Source: Eubacteriales bacterium (lineage in GTDB: Bacteria > Bacillota_A > Clostridia > Lachnospirales > Lachnospiraceae). From it: a DNA stretch of 64,000 bases. This document shows positions 25,596-34,390 of the stretch, piece by piece. Under the pieces are notes generated by a model. That model was not told the origin of the DNA and made no database searches. It saw only the letters and a list, made by a program, of their open reading frames with translations. Made by a program: the position numbers and the translations under genes. The stretch's first letter is position 1, and each line of letters begins with the position of its first letter. The DNA lies in contig JAUNJL010000001.1 in assembly GCA_030533315.1 (NCBI GenBank), forward strand, positions 48,396-112,395, given 5' to 3'.

Positions 25596-26555
25596 TCACT
25601 CCTTTGGAGAAACCATTTCGGCCAAGTTCTCGCTTGTCACAGGGATCAGTTCTCTATACACATTATGCTCCTCAACCTCGCCGTTCACACACTCGATTGC
25701 CAGATCATATACCGTATCTCCGCAAACATATGCGTTTCCTGTAATAGCCACTACCATACGGTCAAATTCCCCATTTTCAATGGATGCGATCGTCTCATCG
25801 GTCAGATCTGTAGAGAAGATTCCAATGTCCTCCGGAACCTCATCACCATAAAATCCCTTCAAGGCTTCATTTGCGCCGGCTGCTCCGCCGCCGCCAATGC
25901 AACAAACGACCTTCACATCTGGATTCGCCTGAAGGATCGTCTCCATCGCATTCAAGCCTTCCGTAGTATCAATAGCCGGCTGGTTTGCCACAACTTCTGC
26001 ATTTGGCGCATTTTCAGCCAATGCATCCAAAATACCATTTTCTCTCTGAAGAAGGATCGGCGTCTGCGGATATCCTAAAACAGCTACCTGGCATGAACCA
26101 TCCTCAAATTTCTCGTTTATCCACTCTGATGCCTGTGTACCGATCTCCAAGCCTAAGTTGTAGTTTTCAATGATCCAGTTCACATCTGAATTTTCCATTT
26201 CCTCATCCCAGCACACAACCTTGATCCCTGATTCCATGGCTTCCTTGCACACTTCCTCAATCGCATCTGGATCCTGGGGCTGAACAATGATCACGTTTAC
26301 GCCAGCGCTTATGAAATTCTCAAGCTGGTCGATCTGGGTATTTGCATTTTCTTTGCATTCAACAACTGTAACCTCGTTCCCATCCTCCTCGCTTCTTTTC
26401 TGAATCTGCTCTGCCTGCTGCGCCCATACCTGATTGCTCAGCGTCTGTACAGCTAAACCGATCTTCAGTCCCTCCGCATGCACCATAGAAGTCATCGCTC
26501 CTAAAGCAATCGTTGCAGTTGCCGCACCCAATACTACTCTCGTTTTTGCTTTCAT
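25596..26555 (-). CDS. Sugar/polyol-binding protein (RbsB family)
   Basis: A 319-residue periplasmic-binding protein type 1. The signal peptide ends at VHAEG, a signal peptidase I site, and there is no lipobox cysteine. KIGLAVQTLSNQVWAQQAEQIQKR and the NVIIVQPQDPDAIEEV stretch are standard for RbsB-like proteins; the PNAEVVANQPA and DDVKVVCCIG-like stretches (PDVKVVCCIGGG) continue the fold. In a Gram-positive cell a protein without lipid anchor would need another way to stay near the permease. Confidence 0.9.
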   Translation of the reverse strand: MKAKTRVVLGAATATIALGAMTSMVHAEGLKIGLAVQTLSNQVWAQQAEQIQKRSEEDGNEVTVVECKENANTQIDQLENFISAGVNVIIVQPQDPDAIEEVCKEAMESGIKVVCWDEEMENSDVNWIIENYNLGLEIGTQASEWINEKFEDGSCQVAVLGYPQTPILLQRENGILDALAENAPNAEVVANQPAIDTTEGLNAMETILQANPDVKVVCCIGGGGAAGANEALKGFYGDEVPEDIGIFSTDLTDETIASIENGEFDRMVVAITGNAYVCGDTVYDLAIECVNGEVEEHNVYRELIPVTSENLAEMVSPKE

Positions 26556-26614
26556 TTTCTTTCTTCTCCTTTTCTTTTTTATTTTTTTATATTAACAGCG
26601 TTGCACTGTAATAT

Positions 26615-27658
26615 CTACGCATCCTCTCCATTGGGAAGTACGACATACTTCCCCTTTGCCCTCAATGACGGCTCGCTCAGGATCTCTTCTAGTTTTTCCA
26701 AAGGTACCGCATCTGCCAGCATCTTAGTAACGTCCACCCTGTGAGCGTTCAGAAGCTCAACTGCCCTCCCCAGGGCATAAGGACTGCAGAATGAACCCTT
26801 GATCGTCAATTCCTTTTGAAAAAGCTGGTACGTTTTAAGTTCTATATAAGAATCTAGGGCGGTTACAGCGAACAACAAGACAATCCCCTTCTTGTCGACG
26901 ATATCGATGGCTTCCTCTGCTGTTTTCTTTAGTCCACAGGTCTCTATCACACACTGCACGTGACGGATGCCTTTTTCTTCAAGAGCTTTTTTTACATCTT
27001 CCTTTGTGGGATCGATAACCATATCCGCTCCCAATTCAAGGGCGATCCTTCGCTTGGATTCAATAGGCTCTACAAGGATAACATGACTAGCCCCTTTCAG
27101 TTTTTCCAGCTGTACAAACAGCAGACCTATCATGCCTCCGCCATATATCAGGACATTGTCACCAACCTTGACCTCACTTCTATCGGCCCCATTGATGCAA
27201 CAAGCCAACGGCTCAGCCATCGCCCCTTCAATAAAGCTAACATCATCTGCCAGCTTATGAACCAAGCGCGCCTTCACCTTGCAGTACTGTGCAAATCCTC
27301 CATCAAGCGTTGTCCCAACGGCGCCCATATGAGAACAATGCCCCATCATACCAGACTGACAGTAATAACATTCATTACAGTTTTCAGCGGGGTCTATGCA
27401 AACTCTATCTCCCACTTGGACAGTCTCCACCCCGGGCCCTGCCTCCACGACTATCCCTGAGAACTCATGTCCCTGGATCAAAGGCGGTTCCGGCATGGTC
27501 GAACCCTGGTCTCCCTCATAAATATGTACATCAGAGCCGCACACTCCACATGCCATAACCTTGATCAACACTTCATCACATCCAATGACCGGTATCTCTT
27601 TTTCCTCAACCCGTAAATCATGTTTGCCATAAAACACAGCACATTTCATTTTGGACAT
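26615..27658 (-). CDS. Zinc-dependent MDR dehydrogenase, second in the polyol operon
   Basis: A 347-residue MDR enzyme: GVCGSDVHIYEG and GHEFSG for catalytic zinc, CNECYYCQSGMMGHC for structural zinc, YGGGMIGLLFVQL for NAD. Related to threonine, sorbitol and arabitol dehydrogenases; sequence alone does not decide the substrate. It is the first gene of the operon (ATG with GGAGGCGAGAAC) and is only distantly related to the last one, suggesting two successive or alternative oxidations, for example of different pentitols. Confidence 0.85.
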   Translation of the reverse strand: MSKMKCAVFYGKHDLRVEEKEIPVIGCDEVLIKVMACGVCGSDVHIYEGDQGSTMPEPPLIQGHEFSGIVVEAGPGVETVQVGDRVCIDPAENCNECYYCQSGMMGHCSHMGAVGTTLDGGFAQYCKVKARLVHKLADDVSFIEGAMAEPLACCINGADRSEVKVGDNVLIYGGGMIGLLFVQLEKLKGASHVILVEPIESKRRIALELGADMVIDPTKEDVKKALEEKGIRHVQCVIETCGLKKTAEEAIDIVDKKGIVLLFAVTALDSYIELKTYQLFQKELTIKGSFCSPYALGRAVELLNAHRVDVTKMLADAVPLEKLEEILSEPSLRAKGKYVVLPNGEDA

Positions 27659-27713
27659 GTTCTCGCCTCCATTTTATAAGATATTTTTTAAATGTCTTTT
27701 AAAATCTAATATA

Positions 27714-27742
27714 TTAATATCACAAACTGACATTAATGTAAA
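27714..27742 (-). promoter_or_regulatory. Promoter of the polyol transporter operon
   Basis: Minus strand TTTACA, 17 bp, TATTAA, about 56 bp before the first dehydrogenase gene, in a very A+T-rich stretch. Confidence 0.5.
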
Positions 27743-27749
27743 TACCCCA

Positions 27750-27797
27750 AATAAAAAAAACGATCAATTTATCTAATAATTACAAAATTGATCGTTT
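27750..27797 (-). terminator. A+T-rich intrinsic terminator behind a gene remnant
   Basis: Perfect 13-bp arms AAACGATCAATTT (27758-27770) and AAATTGATCGTTT (27785-27797) followed on the minus strand by T8. It lies directly behind the stop codon of the remnant at 27825 and just before the operon promoter. Confidence 0.75.
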
Positions 27798-27824
27798 ATA
27801 GTTGTGCATTATTTATAATAAACA

Positions 27825-27941
27825 TCATTTCAAAGGAACCGTATCCATTTGGAAATCTCCACTGGTTTGCAGCAGTATATGTTCGATTACAGCTTGAAAG
27901 CCTTTTATATTTTTGAAATCTAATCGTATTTTACCAGCATT
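27825..27941 (-). pseudogene. 3' remnant of a minus-strand gene
   Basis: A 38-codon open stretch ending in a TGA, followed at once by a terminator, encodes a plausible protein C-terminus (GFQAVIEHILLQTSGDF, then QMDTVPLK). There is no start codon or ribosome binding site, and the frame is closed upstream by TAA. I take it as the tail of a deleted gene, perhaps the regulator that once headed the polyol operon. Family not recognised. Confidence 0.4.
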
Positions 27942-28140
27942 TTATGACGCTTTATGGTATGGTAAGCATTGTTATGAAACGGAACTTAATAAGGAAACGC
28001 AGACCTCGATCCTCTCCACGTTCTACAATTCGGACAGGCTCTGCATTGGCAATGACCTCCGCAAAGACTTCGGTTACGCTTCATTGAGCCATATTTACCA
28101 TGAAAAAATGACAAGAAAGAAAGGCCGAAAACCCGCATAA
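27898..28140 (+). pseudogene. Possible 3' fragment of a plus-strand gene
   Basis: An 80-codon frame with coding-like codon use (WYGKHCYETELNKETQ, LRKDFGYASLSHIYHEKM, ending KKGRKPA) without ATG or ribosome binding site at its beginning. It is convergent with the minus-strand remnant and overlaps it, suggesting a deletion or insertion junction near 27945. I do not recognise the family; a mobile-element protein is possible. Confidence 0.3.
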
Positions 28141-28239
28141 ACGCTGGATTTACGGCCGCATTTTGTTTATTTTACCTGCATAATTCAGTACAGCATACCC
28201 AAGACCTCCCCCGCAGCCTCGTCTCCCCATCTAAACAGC

Positions 28240-28283
28240 AGATCCGGCTTTTGGAAAATCTCTCACATCCAAAAGCCGGATCT
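28240..28283. terminator. Strong hairpin between gene debris and glgB
   Basis: Perfect 16-bp arms AGATCCGGCTTTTGGA and TCCAAAAGCCGGATCT with a 12-base loop. T-runs are weak on both sides. It probably protects or ends the glgB message. The rest of 28141-28404 has no gene I can see. Confidence 0.5.
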
Positions 28284-28404
28284 CTGTCGTTTCGATATAC
28301 TGGTCAGGACCATTTTCAGCAAAGGAGAATGCCAAGAACACGCCTAACCTGGAGGGTCTTTTTTTAGGATTCCCATCCCCAAGACCTGCTGCTGCGAGCC
28401 GCAG

Positions 28405-30192
28405 TCATTCTTTTACGTAATACCGCCCGCTGAAGGGAGAAAGAGTAAGCGATGCGCTTTTTCCCTGAATCCTCTGCTCCTGTTTGCCATAATCCTTTTC
28501 GCCGCCGTAGATGGTCTGGTCGCTGGCTATAAGAAGGCGGTACTCTCCCTCCTCCATCTTCAGATCATAGATCTGTTCCTCCTCCGAAAAATTGAAAACA
28601 GCCAGGATGGTCTGGCCTCCTCCCCTTCGATAAAAGGCGTAAATACATTTTTCCTCCTGGTGACAGTCGATCCAGGAAAATCCTCCCTCTTCATACTCCA
28701 TGGCCCAAAGCGCCGGATCCTCCAGATAGCAGCGGTTCAGATCCTTCATGAAGCGGTGAAAGCTTTCATGGATAGGAAAATCCAAAAGCATCCAGTCCAG
28801 TTCGTTTTTCTCCCCCCATTCCTTCAGCTGGGCAAGCTCATTTCCCATAAAGTTCAGCTTTGCTCCTGGATGGGCATACATATACAGATAAAAGGCCCGG
28901 GCCTGAGGAAACTTTCCCTCATAGTCTCCATTCATCTTCTGGGCGATGGTCGCTTTTCCGTGGACCACCTCGTCATGAGACAGGGGCAGAATATATTTCT
29001 CGTTGTAAAAGTACATCATGGAAAAGGTCAGCTGGTGGTAGCGCTCCCTTCTCTCCTGGGTATTGCTCTGAAAATAGGACAGTGTGTCATGCATCCAGCC
29101 CAGATCCCACTTATAATCAAAGCCAAGTCCTCCCTGTGACACCGGCCTGGTAACACCTGGATAGGGAGTGGAGTCTTCCGCAAATAAAAGAGCCTGGGGA
29201 AAACGTTCCTTCAATCCCTGGTTCATTACCCGGAGGAATTTCAGCGCTGCCACGTTTTCTCCCCTCCCCTTGTCTCCCTGCCAGTAAATAAGATTTCCCA
29301 CCGCATCCATGCGGAGACCGTCAAAGTGAAATTCCTTCAGCCAGTATAGGGCACAGGACTGTAAAAAGCTGCACACCTCCCCCCGGGAATGCATAAAATT
29401 ACAGCTTCCCCATTCATTTCGTCCCACATCGATATGCGGGTACTCAAAAAGAGCTGTCCCATCATAATTTGCCAAAGCATAATCATTGACCGCAAAATGT
29501 ACCGGCACAAAATCCAGAATCACGCCAATGTCCGCCTTATGACACTGGTCGATAAAGCACTTCAGCTCCTCCGGGGTTCCATACCGGGATGTGGGGCTGA
29601 AATAGCCAGTTCCCTGGTACCCCCAGGACTCATCGCAGGGATATTCGCAAAGAGGCATGATTTCCAGATAATTATAGCCCTGTTCCTTCAAATATGGTAT
29701 GAGCTCTTCTGCCAGCTCCTCATAGGAATACCAGCTTTCCGGCCCATAGCCCTGGTCCTTCTTTTTCCAGGATCCGAAATGCATCTCATAAATATTCACC
29801 GGCTGATGATATGCGTCCTTTTTTTGGGACATCCACTTCTCATCGGTAAAAGAATAGCCCTCTCTTCCCCAGATCACAGAAGCCGTTCCCGGACGGACCT
29901 CACTGTAAAAAGCAAAAGGATCCCCGTGATCCCGGCAGGTTCCGTTATTCCCATAGATACGGTATTTATACATTTGTCCCTGCACAGCCCCATAAATGGT
30001 ACATTCCCAAAAGTTCCCATCACAGATCCTGTTCATCGGCGTCTCCGTCCATCCGTTAAATTCTCCGATGACTGAAATCCGGCTCGCCGCCGGTGCAAAG
30101 GTGCGGAAGGTCACCCCTTCATCAAAGACGTGAGCTCCCAGAAATTCATAAGCCTCAAATTCTTTTCCTGTATAAAAGTTATATAAATCCAT
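28405..30192 (-). CDS. glgB: 1,4-alpha-glucan branching enzyme
   Basis: GlgB cuts an alpha-1,4 glucan and rejoins it as an alpha-1,6 branch in glycogen. The 595-residue protein has an N-terminal CBM48-like domain (FRTFAPAASRISVIGEFNGW), then the GH13 barrel: FVPVHFAVND, the nucleophile Asp in FDGLRMDAVGN, the acid Glu in LLFAEDS and LSHDEVVHG. It is shorter at the N-terminus than E. coli GlgB, like many Firmicute enzymes. The ATG at 30192 has AAGGAGGAGCG. No other glg genes are in the window, and it is divergent from a TetR gene. Confidence 0.95.
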   Translation of the reverse strand: MDLYNFYTGKEFEAYEFLGAHVFDEGVTFRTFAPAASRISVIGEFNGWTETPMNRICDGNFWECTIYGAVQGQMYKYRIYGNNGTCRDHGDPFAFYSEVRPGTASVIWGREGYSFTDEKWMSQKKDAYHQPVNIYEMHFGSWKKKDQGYGPESWYSYEELAEELIPYLKEQGYNYLEIMPLCEYPCDESWGYQGTGYFSPTSRYGTPEELKCFIDQCHKADIGVILDFVPVHFAVNDYALANYDGTALFEYPHIDVGRNEWGSCNFMHSRGEVCSFLQSCALYWLKEFHFDGLRMDAVGNLIYWQGDKGRGENVAALKFLRVMNQGLKERFPQALLFAEDSTPYPGVTRPVSQGGLGFDYKWDLGWMHDTLSYFQSNTQERRERYHQLTFSMMYFYNEKYILPLSHDEVVHGKATIAQKMNGDYEGKFPQARAFYLYMYAHPGAKLNFMGNELAQLKEWGEKNELDWMLLDFPIHESFHRFMKDLNRCYLEDPALWAMEYEEGGFSWIDCHQEEKCIYAFYRRGGGQTILAVFNFSEEEQIYDLKMEEGEYRLLIASDQTIYGGEKDYGKQEQRIQGKSASLTLSPFSGRYYVKE

Positions 30193-30364
30193 ACGCTCCT
30201 CCTTGTAAAACGGAAAGTCCCATCTGCAGTATACTCGCAGACCAATGCCACCCCACCGCCCATCGACAGAAGCTTTTCCCCTGTCGGCGAAAGCATTCCC
30301 CATTACCCTCGCCTTCACCGTTTGGGAACGGAGGAATGCTGATAAGATTCCAAATAGACACTGG

Positions 30365-30393
30365 TTGTTTTTCTGCGTGAACCAGTATATAAT
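30365..30393 (+). promoter_or_regulatory. Promoter for the TetR gene
   Basis: TTGTTT, 17 bp, TATAAT, leaving a 5' leader of about 125 bases before the TetR ATG. Confidence 0.6.
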
Positions 30394-30476
30394 AGGAGCC
30401 ATGGATCATCCACCGACAAAGCGGAAAAATCGTAGGTTATCCAACCTTTTTTCCAAATTGTCGTTTTTCATCTCAA

Positions 30477-30496
30477 GATCCACGGATCTGTGGATC
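30477..30496. promoter_or_regulatory. Perfect dyad, candidate TetR autoregulatory operator
   Basis: GATCCAC-GGATCT-GTGGATC, 7-bp arms with a 6-bp centre, 30 bp before the TetR start and downstream of its promoter. Confidence 0.45.
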
Positions 30497-30526
30497 CCCA
30501 AAAAGACAAAAAAGAGGACACGCCCC

Positions 30527-31114
30527 ATGGATATACGAATCGCAAAAACACGCCGGAGTATCATCAATGCCTTTCTGGAGATCCGGGCCCATAAGGACCT
30601 GGAGCGCATCACCGTTAAAGAGCTTTGCCAAAAAGCCCAAATCAACAAGTCCACCTTTTATTCCCATTACTGCGACATCTACGACCTTTCGGACCAGCTG
30701 GAAAACGAGGTGGTCGCCTCCATCTCTGAAAATCTCCAGCATCCAGAAGAAATCCTGAAAAATCCTGCCGCCTTCACCAAAGAACTATTTCTCCATTACA
30801 TGGCAAAGGATGCCCTCATAGGCACCCTTTTTTCCGGAAGCCGCAGCAAGTATCTGGTGCAGAAGATCGCACAGACCATGGAAACCCTGATCTTCGACGC
30901 CTGTCCCCACTACCGGGACGACCCCAGGGTCCACATTTCCCTCACCTACATGCTCTACGGCGGCTATTATGCATTTTATGAAAACCGTACCTCCTGCGGA
31001 GATGCCCTGGCCGTCTCGACCATCGCACATCTCACGGAGCTTGCCGCAGGAGCAGATTTTTTCTTCACGGAGGAACATATTCTCCGTATAGATCCAAACC
31101 GTCACAATGAATAA
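30527..31114 (+). CDS. TetR/AcrR-family regulator
   Basis: A 195-residue protein with the TetR HTH at the N-terminus: TRRSIINAFLEIRAHKDLERITVKELCQKAQINKSTFYSHYCDIYDL. The C-terminal ligand domain is of the TetR_C DhaS/YfiR-like size and gives no ligand clue. The ATG at 30527 (GAGG upstream) gives the normal spacing to the HTH; an in-frame ATG at 30401 would add 42 odd residues. It is divergent from glgB and convergent with the fucose-oligosaccharide transporter. Confidence 0.88.
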   Translation: MDIRIAKTRRSIINAFLEIRAHKDLERITVKELCQKAQINKSTFYSHYCDIYDLSDQLENEVVASISENLQHPEEILKNPAAFTKELFLHYMAKDALIGTLFSGSRSKYLVQKIAQTMETLIFDACPHYRDDPRVHISLTYMLYGGYYAFYENRTSCGDALAVSTIAHLTELAAGADFFFTEEHILRIDPNRHNE

Positions 31115-31145
31115 TTCGCCCCACGGCAATATATCTGCAGCGAAA

Positions 31146-31970
31146 TCAGCCCTTGACAGCTCCCGCCAATGCGCCTGCCTCCACTTTTTCATGAAACAAT
31201 ACGTAAATAATCACCGTTGGTACCATTGCCATTACCACAAACGCAAACTGAGGCCCCAGATCAATGGTATGATTCCCGGTAAAGCTGAGCATGGCTCTGG
31301 ATACCGTATACTTTGCCTCATCTGAAATTAGGATCAAAGAAAAAATCAGCTCACTATAACCATAAATAAACACAAAAATCGCCTCTGTTGCAATGATCGG
31401 CTTACAGATAGGAATAAGAACCTTGGTCAACAGCCTTACATCTCCGCAGCCATCTATGATAGCAGCCTCATCCATACTCATATCAATACCGTTCATAAAT
31501 CCGGTATACAGAAAAATCGCCTGAGCCAGATTAAAGGTAGTATACACCAACAGCAAGAAAAAGTAATTGTCTTTTCCTCCCACAGCCGTGGCAATGGTAT
31601 TGATGGGAACGATCGTAGAATGTACCGGAACCATCACTCCCACCATAAAAAACAAATTCAGCGGTTTCATAAATCTGATCCTGCTTTTACGGGACAGCGC
31701 ATATGCAGCCATCATCCCGATGACCGTAACTGCCACGGTGGTGCAAAGAGCCAAAAGCAAAGAGTTTCCCACAGAAATCAACGCCTTTGCCGTCTCCGAA
31801 GCAACGGCGTAGTTAGAAAATCTCCAGATCTTTGGTATACTGAAAAGCCCTGCATATATTTCATCATTGTTCTTAAAAGAAGCCAGCAGCGTGATCAGAA
31901 GCGGCAAAAGAGTGATCGCACACCAAAGGAAGGCAAAAACATATAAAACTCCTCTTTTTATTTTCTGCAT
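31146..31970 (-). CDS. Carbohydrate ABC transporter permease (MalG family)
   Basis: A 274-residue permease with about six helices and the MalG-type EAA loop MDEAAIIDGCGDVRLLTKVLIPICKP. The start is set at ATG 31970, which has GGGAGGTGAATAAG at ideal spacing; the ATG at 31994 has none. It follows the MalF-type gene by 16 bp. Confidence 0.93.
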   Translation of the reverse strand: MQKIKRGVLYVFAFLWCAITLLPLLITLLASFKNNDEIYAGLFSIPKIWRFSNYAVASETAKALISVGNSLLLALCTTVAVTVIGMMAAYALSRKSRIRFMKPLNLFFMVGVMVPVHSTIVPINTIATAVGGKDNYFFLLLVYTTFNLAQAIFLYTGFMNGIDMSMDEAAIIDGCGDVRLLTKVLIPICKPIIATEAIFVFIYGYSELIFSLILISDEAKYTVSRAMLSFTGNHTIDLGPQFAFVVMAMVPTVIIYVLFHEKVEAGALAGAVKG

Positions 31971-31986
31971 CTTATTCACCTCCCTA

Positions 31987-32877
31987 CTATGCATATAGAT
32001 CGTCTTCCTGCCGGAACACTCTGTTCATAATCACACTCAGCACAAGCCCAAACACCAACAGAATGATACTATAGGCGCCGCTTCTGCCAAACAGCTTATA
32101 TTGGAATGCCTGCGTATAGAGCATGATCGCAGGTGTTGAACTCACATTGTTAGGACCGCCTCTCGTCATCGCCCACACGATATCAAACACTTTCAGGCAT
32201 CCCGTTACACAGAGGATAGAGAATACCTTAAATGAGTTCTTGCAAAGCGGAAGCGTAACATACCGGAGTTTTTGCCATCCGCCGCAGCCATCGATCACTG
32301 CAGCCTCATGAAGCTCCTCCGGTATCGCAACCAAACCAGCGGCAAATATCAGCATATTGTAGCCCGCATACATCCATTCATTAACCAGAACCACGCACCA
32401 AACGTTCAATGTCGGCGTTGACAGCCAGTCAAACACCGCTTGATCCAGGCCCAAAAAACGTAAGATCTGCGCCATGGCACCCCACTCAGGATTCAATATG
32501 TATGTCCACATCAGCGCTACGGTTGTGGTGCCCAGAATAACAGGCATAAAATAGGCCGTCTTCATAAAACGTGTGAATTTCATTTTTGATGTGATAAGCA
32601 GCGCCAATCCGAAGGATAATGGCATCAGAACACCAAAACCGCCCACGATAAACCAAACTGAATTTAACATAGATTTCCAGAACATCTCATTAGTTAGGAT
32701 CCCAATATAGTTCTCCAACCCAACCCATGTCTTTGGCGTCCCAAAAATCCCCTTCCATTTCTGAAAAGAAAGCACCAAAGCATTTCCAATAGGGTAAATA
32801 ATCAAACCAGAGATCAGAATCAGCGCAGGCAGAAGGAATAAGACAGCGATCACATAATCTTTCCGTTTCAACTTCAT
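31987..32877 (-). CDS. Carbohydrate ABC transporter permease (MalF family)
   Basis: A 296-residue membrane protein: FLLPALILISGLIIYPIGNALVLSF at the N-terminus and the EAA loop HEAAVIDGCGGWQKLRYVTLPL. AAAGGAG precedes the ATG. It partners with the MalG-type gene downstream and the binding protein upstream; no ATPase is encoded here, so the shared MsmK-type ATPase found elsewhere in such genomes is presumably used. Confidence 0.93.
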   Translation of the reverse strand: MKLKRKDYVIAVLFLLPALILISGLIIYPIGNALVLSFQKWKGIFGTPKTWVGLENYIGILTNEMFWKSMLNSVWFIVGGFGVLMPLSFGLALLITSKMKFTRFMKTAYFMPVILGTTTVALMWTYILNPEWGAMAQILRFLGLDQAVFDWLSTPTLNVWCVVLVNEWMYAGYNMLIFAAGLVAIPEELHEAAVIDGCGGWQKLRYVTLPLCKNSFKVFSILCVTGCLKVFDIVWAMTRGGPNNVSSTPAIMLYTQAFQYKLFGRSGAYSIILLVFGLVLSVIMNRVFRQEDDLYA

Positions 32878-32962
32878 AGCTTTAGCTTCTCCTTTACCGA
32901 AAAAGGGGCTGTCCTGGACAGCCCCATCATTTATCTGCAGCCTTTACAGCAGCCGAGTCTTT

Positions 32963-34282
32963 TTATTCGTACTGTGACATGGTATCAATAATCTGCGCTC
33001 CCACCTCTTCCGGCGTATTTCCCATAGCCAGGCTCTGCAGACCAGAACGAACGGTATTGATCATATGGGACTGCGTATCGTAATTCTGAAGATCTCCCAC
33101 GATCGCTTCTGTCTCAGACATGATGCTCATAATATCATTCAGCACGTAATTATCCGTTTCAACGGTGGTCTTAATAGCCATGGTGTTGGGGCTGATCTCC
33201 TGCAGGCCATCACAAAAATCAACACTGGTGATATACTTCAGAAGAACAATGGATGCGGCAACCTCTTCCTCGCTCTTACCCAATTTCCACACAAAGAAGG
33301 ATTCATTTCCACCGCCCATGTCTACCTTTGCATATTCCTCCGTCACACTCGGGAACCGAGAAACGGTGATGGACTTGTTTGCATACAGATCACTTTCAGA
33401 GGACGCCAAAGAACCTGCTCTCCAGGAGCCCTGGAACTGAAACGCACACTCGCCGTTGGTAAATGCGGAGTTTTCCTGGTTTGCATCTGTACTCAGCAGA
33501 TTATCTCCTAAATATCCCTTATCGATCAGCTCCTGGATCATGCCGTAAATCTTCAGCATTTCCTCGCCGTCATAAGCCATCTCTCTGCTCCCCAGCAGCT
33601 TTCCAACCTCAGGTCCATAGGTCTTCAGAGAAAGCACGGTATGAAGATGTCCAAAACGGTAGTCATCCTTTTCGCCAACGATAAGCGGCTGCACCCCATT
33701 TTCCTTCAGCACGGCACAGGCATCCAGGAACTCCTCCCAGGTAGATGGAACCTCCAAGTCATACTGATCCAATATCTCTGTATTGCTGAAAAACAGGATC
33801 TGATAGTTTGTAAAGGGCACCGCATACAGTCCCTCATATCCATAATCCTCATAATGTGCCGGCTCCCATGCAGATTCCTGGAAACCGTTATACCACTCTT
33901 CATCCGCCTCCAAATACGGCTGCAGGTTTACCAGAGCGTCTGAATCCATATAATCGATCACGCGAGACCCGCCGTACTCCAGGAATACGTTTGGAGCACT
34001 ATTCCCCGCAAAATCTGCCGCCAGCCTGTCCAAATAATCAGCCTCTGTCGCAATATTGGTGATTTCCACGGTGATCCCATTGTCCAATTTATTGAACTCG
34101 TCAATTTTTTCCTGGAAATAACCATTCGCCGTGTCATTCATCTGCAGATACAGCTTCAACTGTACGTCATCGAACTTCGCATCCGTCAATGCGTAATCCT
34201 CCTCCGCAAATACGGTTGTAGTACCTACCATGCTTACGGCCATCATTGCTGCCAACACAGCGCCAAGTATGCGTTTCTTCAT
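32963..34282 (-). CDS. Oligosaccharide-binding protein (family 1 extracellular solute-binding)
   Basis: A 439-residue binding protein. The signal peptide (MKKRILGAVLAAMMAVSM) ends TTVFAEED, a signal peptidase I site without lipobox cysteine. The body has the SBP family 1 pattern (LKLYLQMNDTANGYFQEKIDEF early; NGECAFQFQGSWRAG and FFVWKLGKSEEE later). The ATG at 34282 has GGAGGAAGAGGC. Encoded between fucosidase and permeases, so fucosylated glycans are the likely ligand. Confidence 0.9.
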   Translation of the reverse strand: MKKRILGAVLAAMMAVSMVGTTTVFAEEDYALTDAKFDDVQLKLYLQMNDTANGYFQEKIDEFNKLDNGITVEITNIATEADYLDRLAADFAGNSAPNVFLEYGGSRVIDYMDSDALVNLQPYLEADEEWYNGFQESAWEPAHYEDYGYEGLYAVPFTNYQILFFSNTEILDQYDLEVPSTWEEFLDACAVLKENGVQPLIVGEKDDYRFGHLHTVLSLKTYGPEVGKLLGSREMAYDGEEMLKIYGMIQELIDKGYLGDNLLSTDANQENSAFTNGECAFQFQGSWRAGSLASSESDLYANKSITVSRFPSVTEEYAKVDMGGGNESFFVWKLGKSEEEVAASIVLLKYITSVDFCDGLQEISPNTMAIKTTVETDNYVLNDIMSIMSETEAIVGDLQNYDTQSHMINTVRSGLQSLAMGNTPEEVGAQIIDTMSQYE

Positions 34283-34316
34283 AGCCTCTTCCTCCGTTCT
34301 CTTCATTTTGGCAATG

Positions 34317-34326
34317 TACACGTGTA
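34317..34326. promoter_or_regulatory. Palindromic operator candidate TACACGTGTA
   Basis: A perfect 10-bp palindrome a few bases downstream of the -10 box of the sugar transporter promoter, in the position of a repressor (LacI- or ROK-type) site. Confidence 0.45.
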
Positions 34327-34330
34327 AAAC

Positions 34331-34359
34331 ATTCTAGCAAATTTGTCTTCTATCGTCAA
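34331..34359 (-). promoter_or_regulatory. Promoter of the sugar ABC transporter operon
   Basis: Minus strand TTGACG, 17 bp, TAGAAT, lying between the fucosidase stop and the binding-protein start, so the transporter can be expressed apart from the fucosidase. Confidence 0.8.
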
Positions 34360-34390
34360 TTCCCTCAGCTAGATTTTTATTAATCTACAT

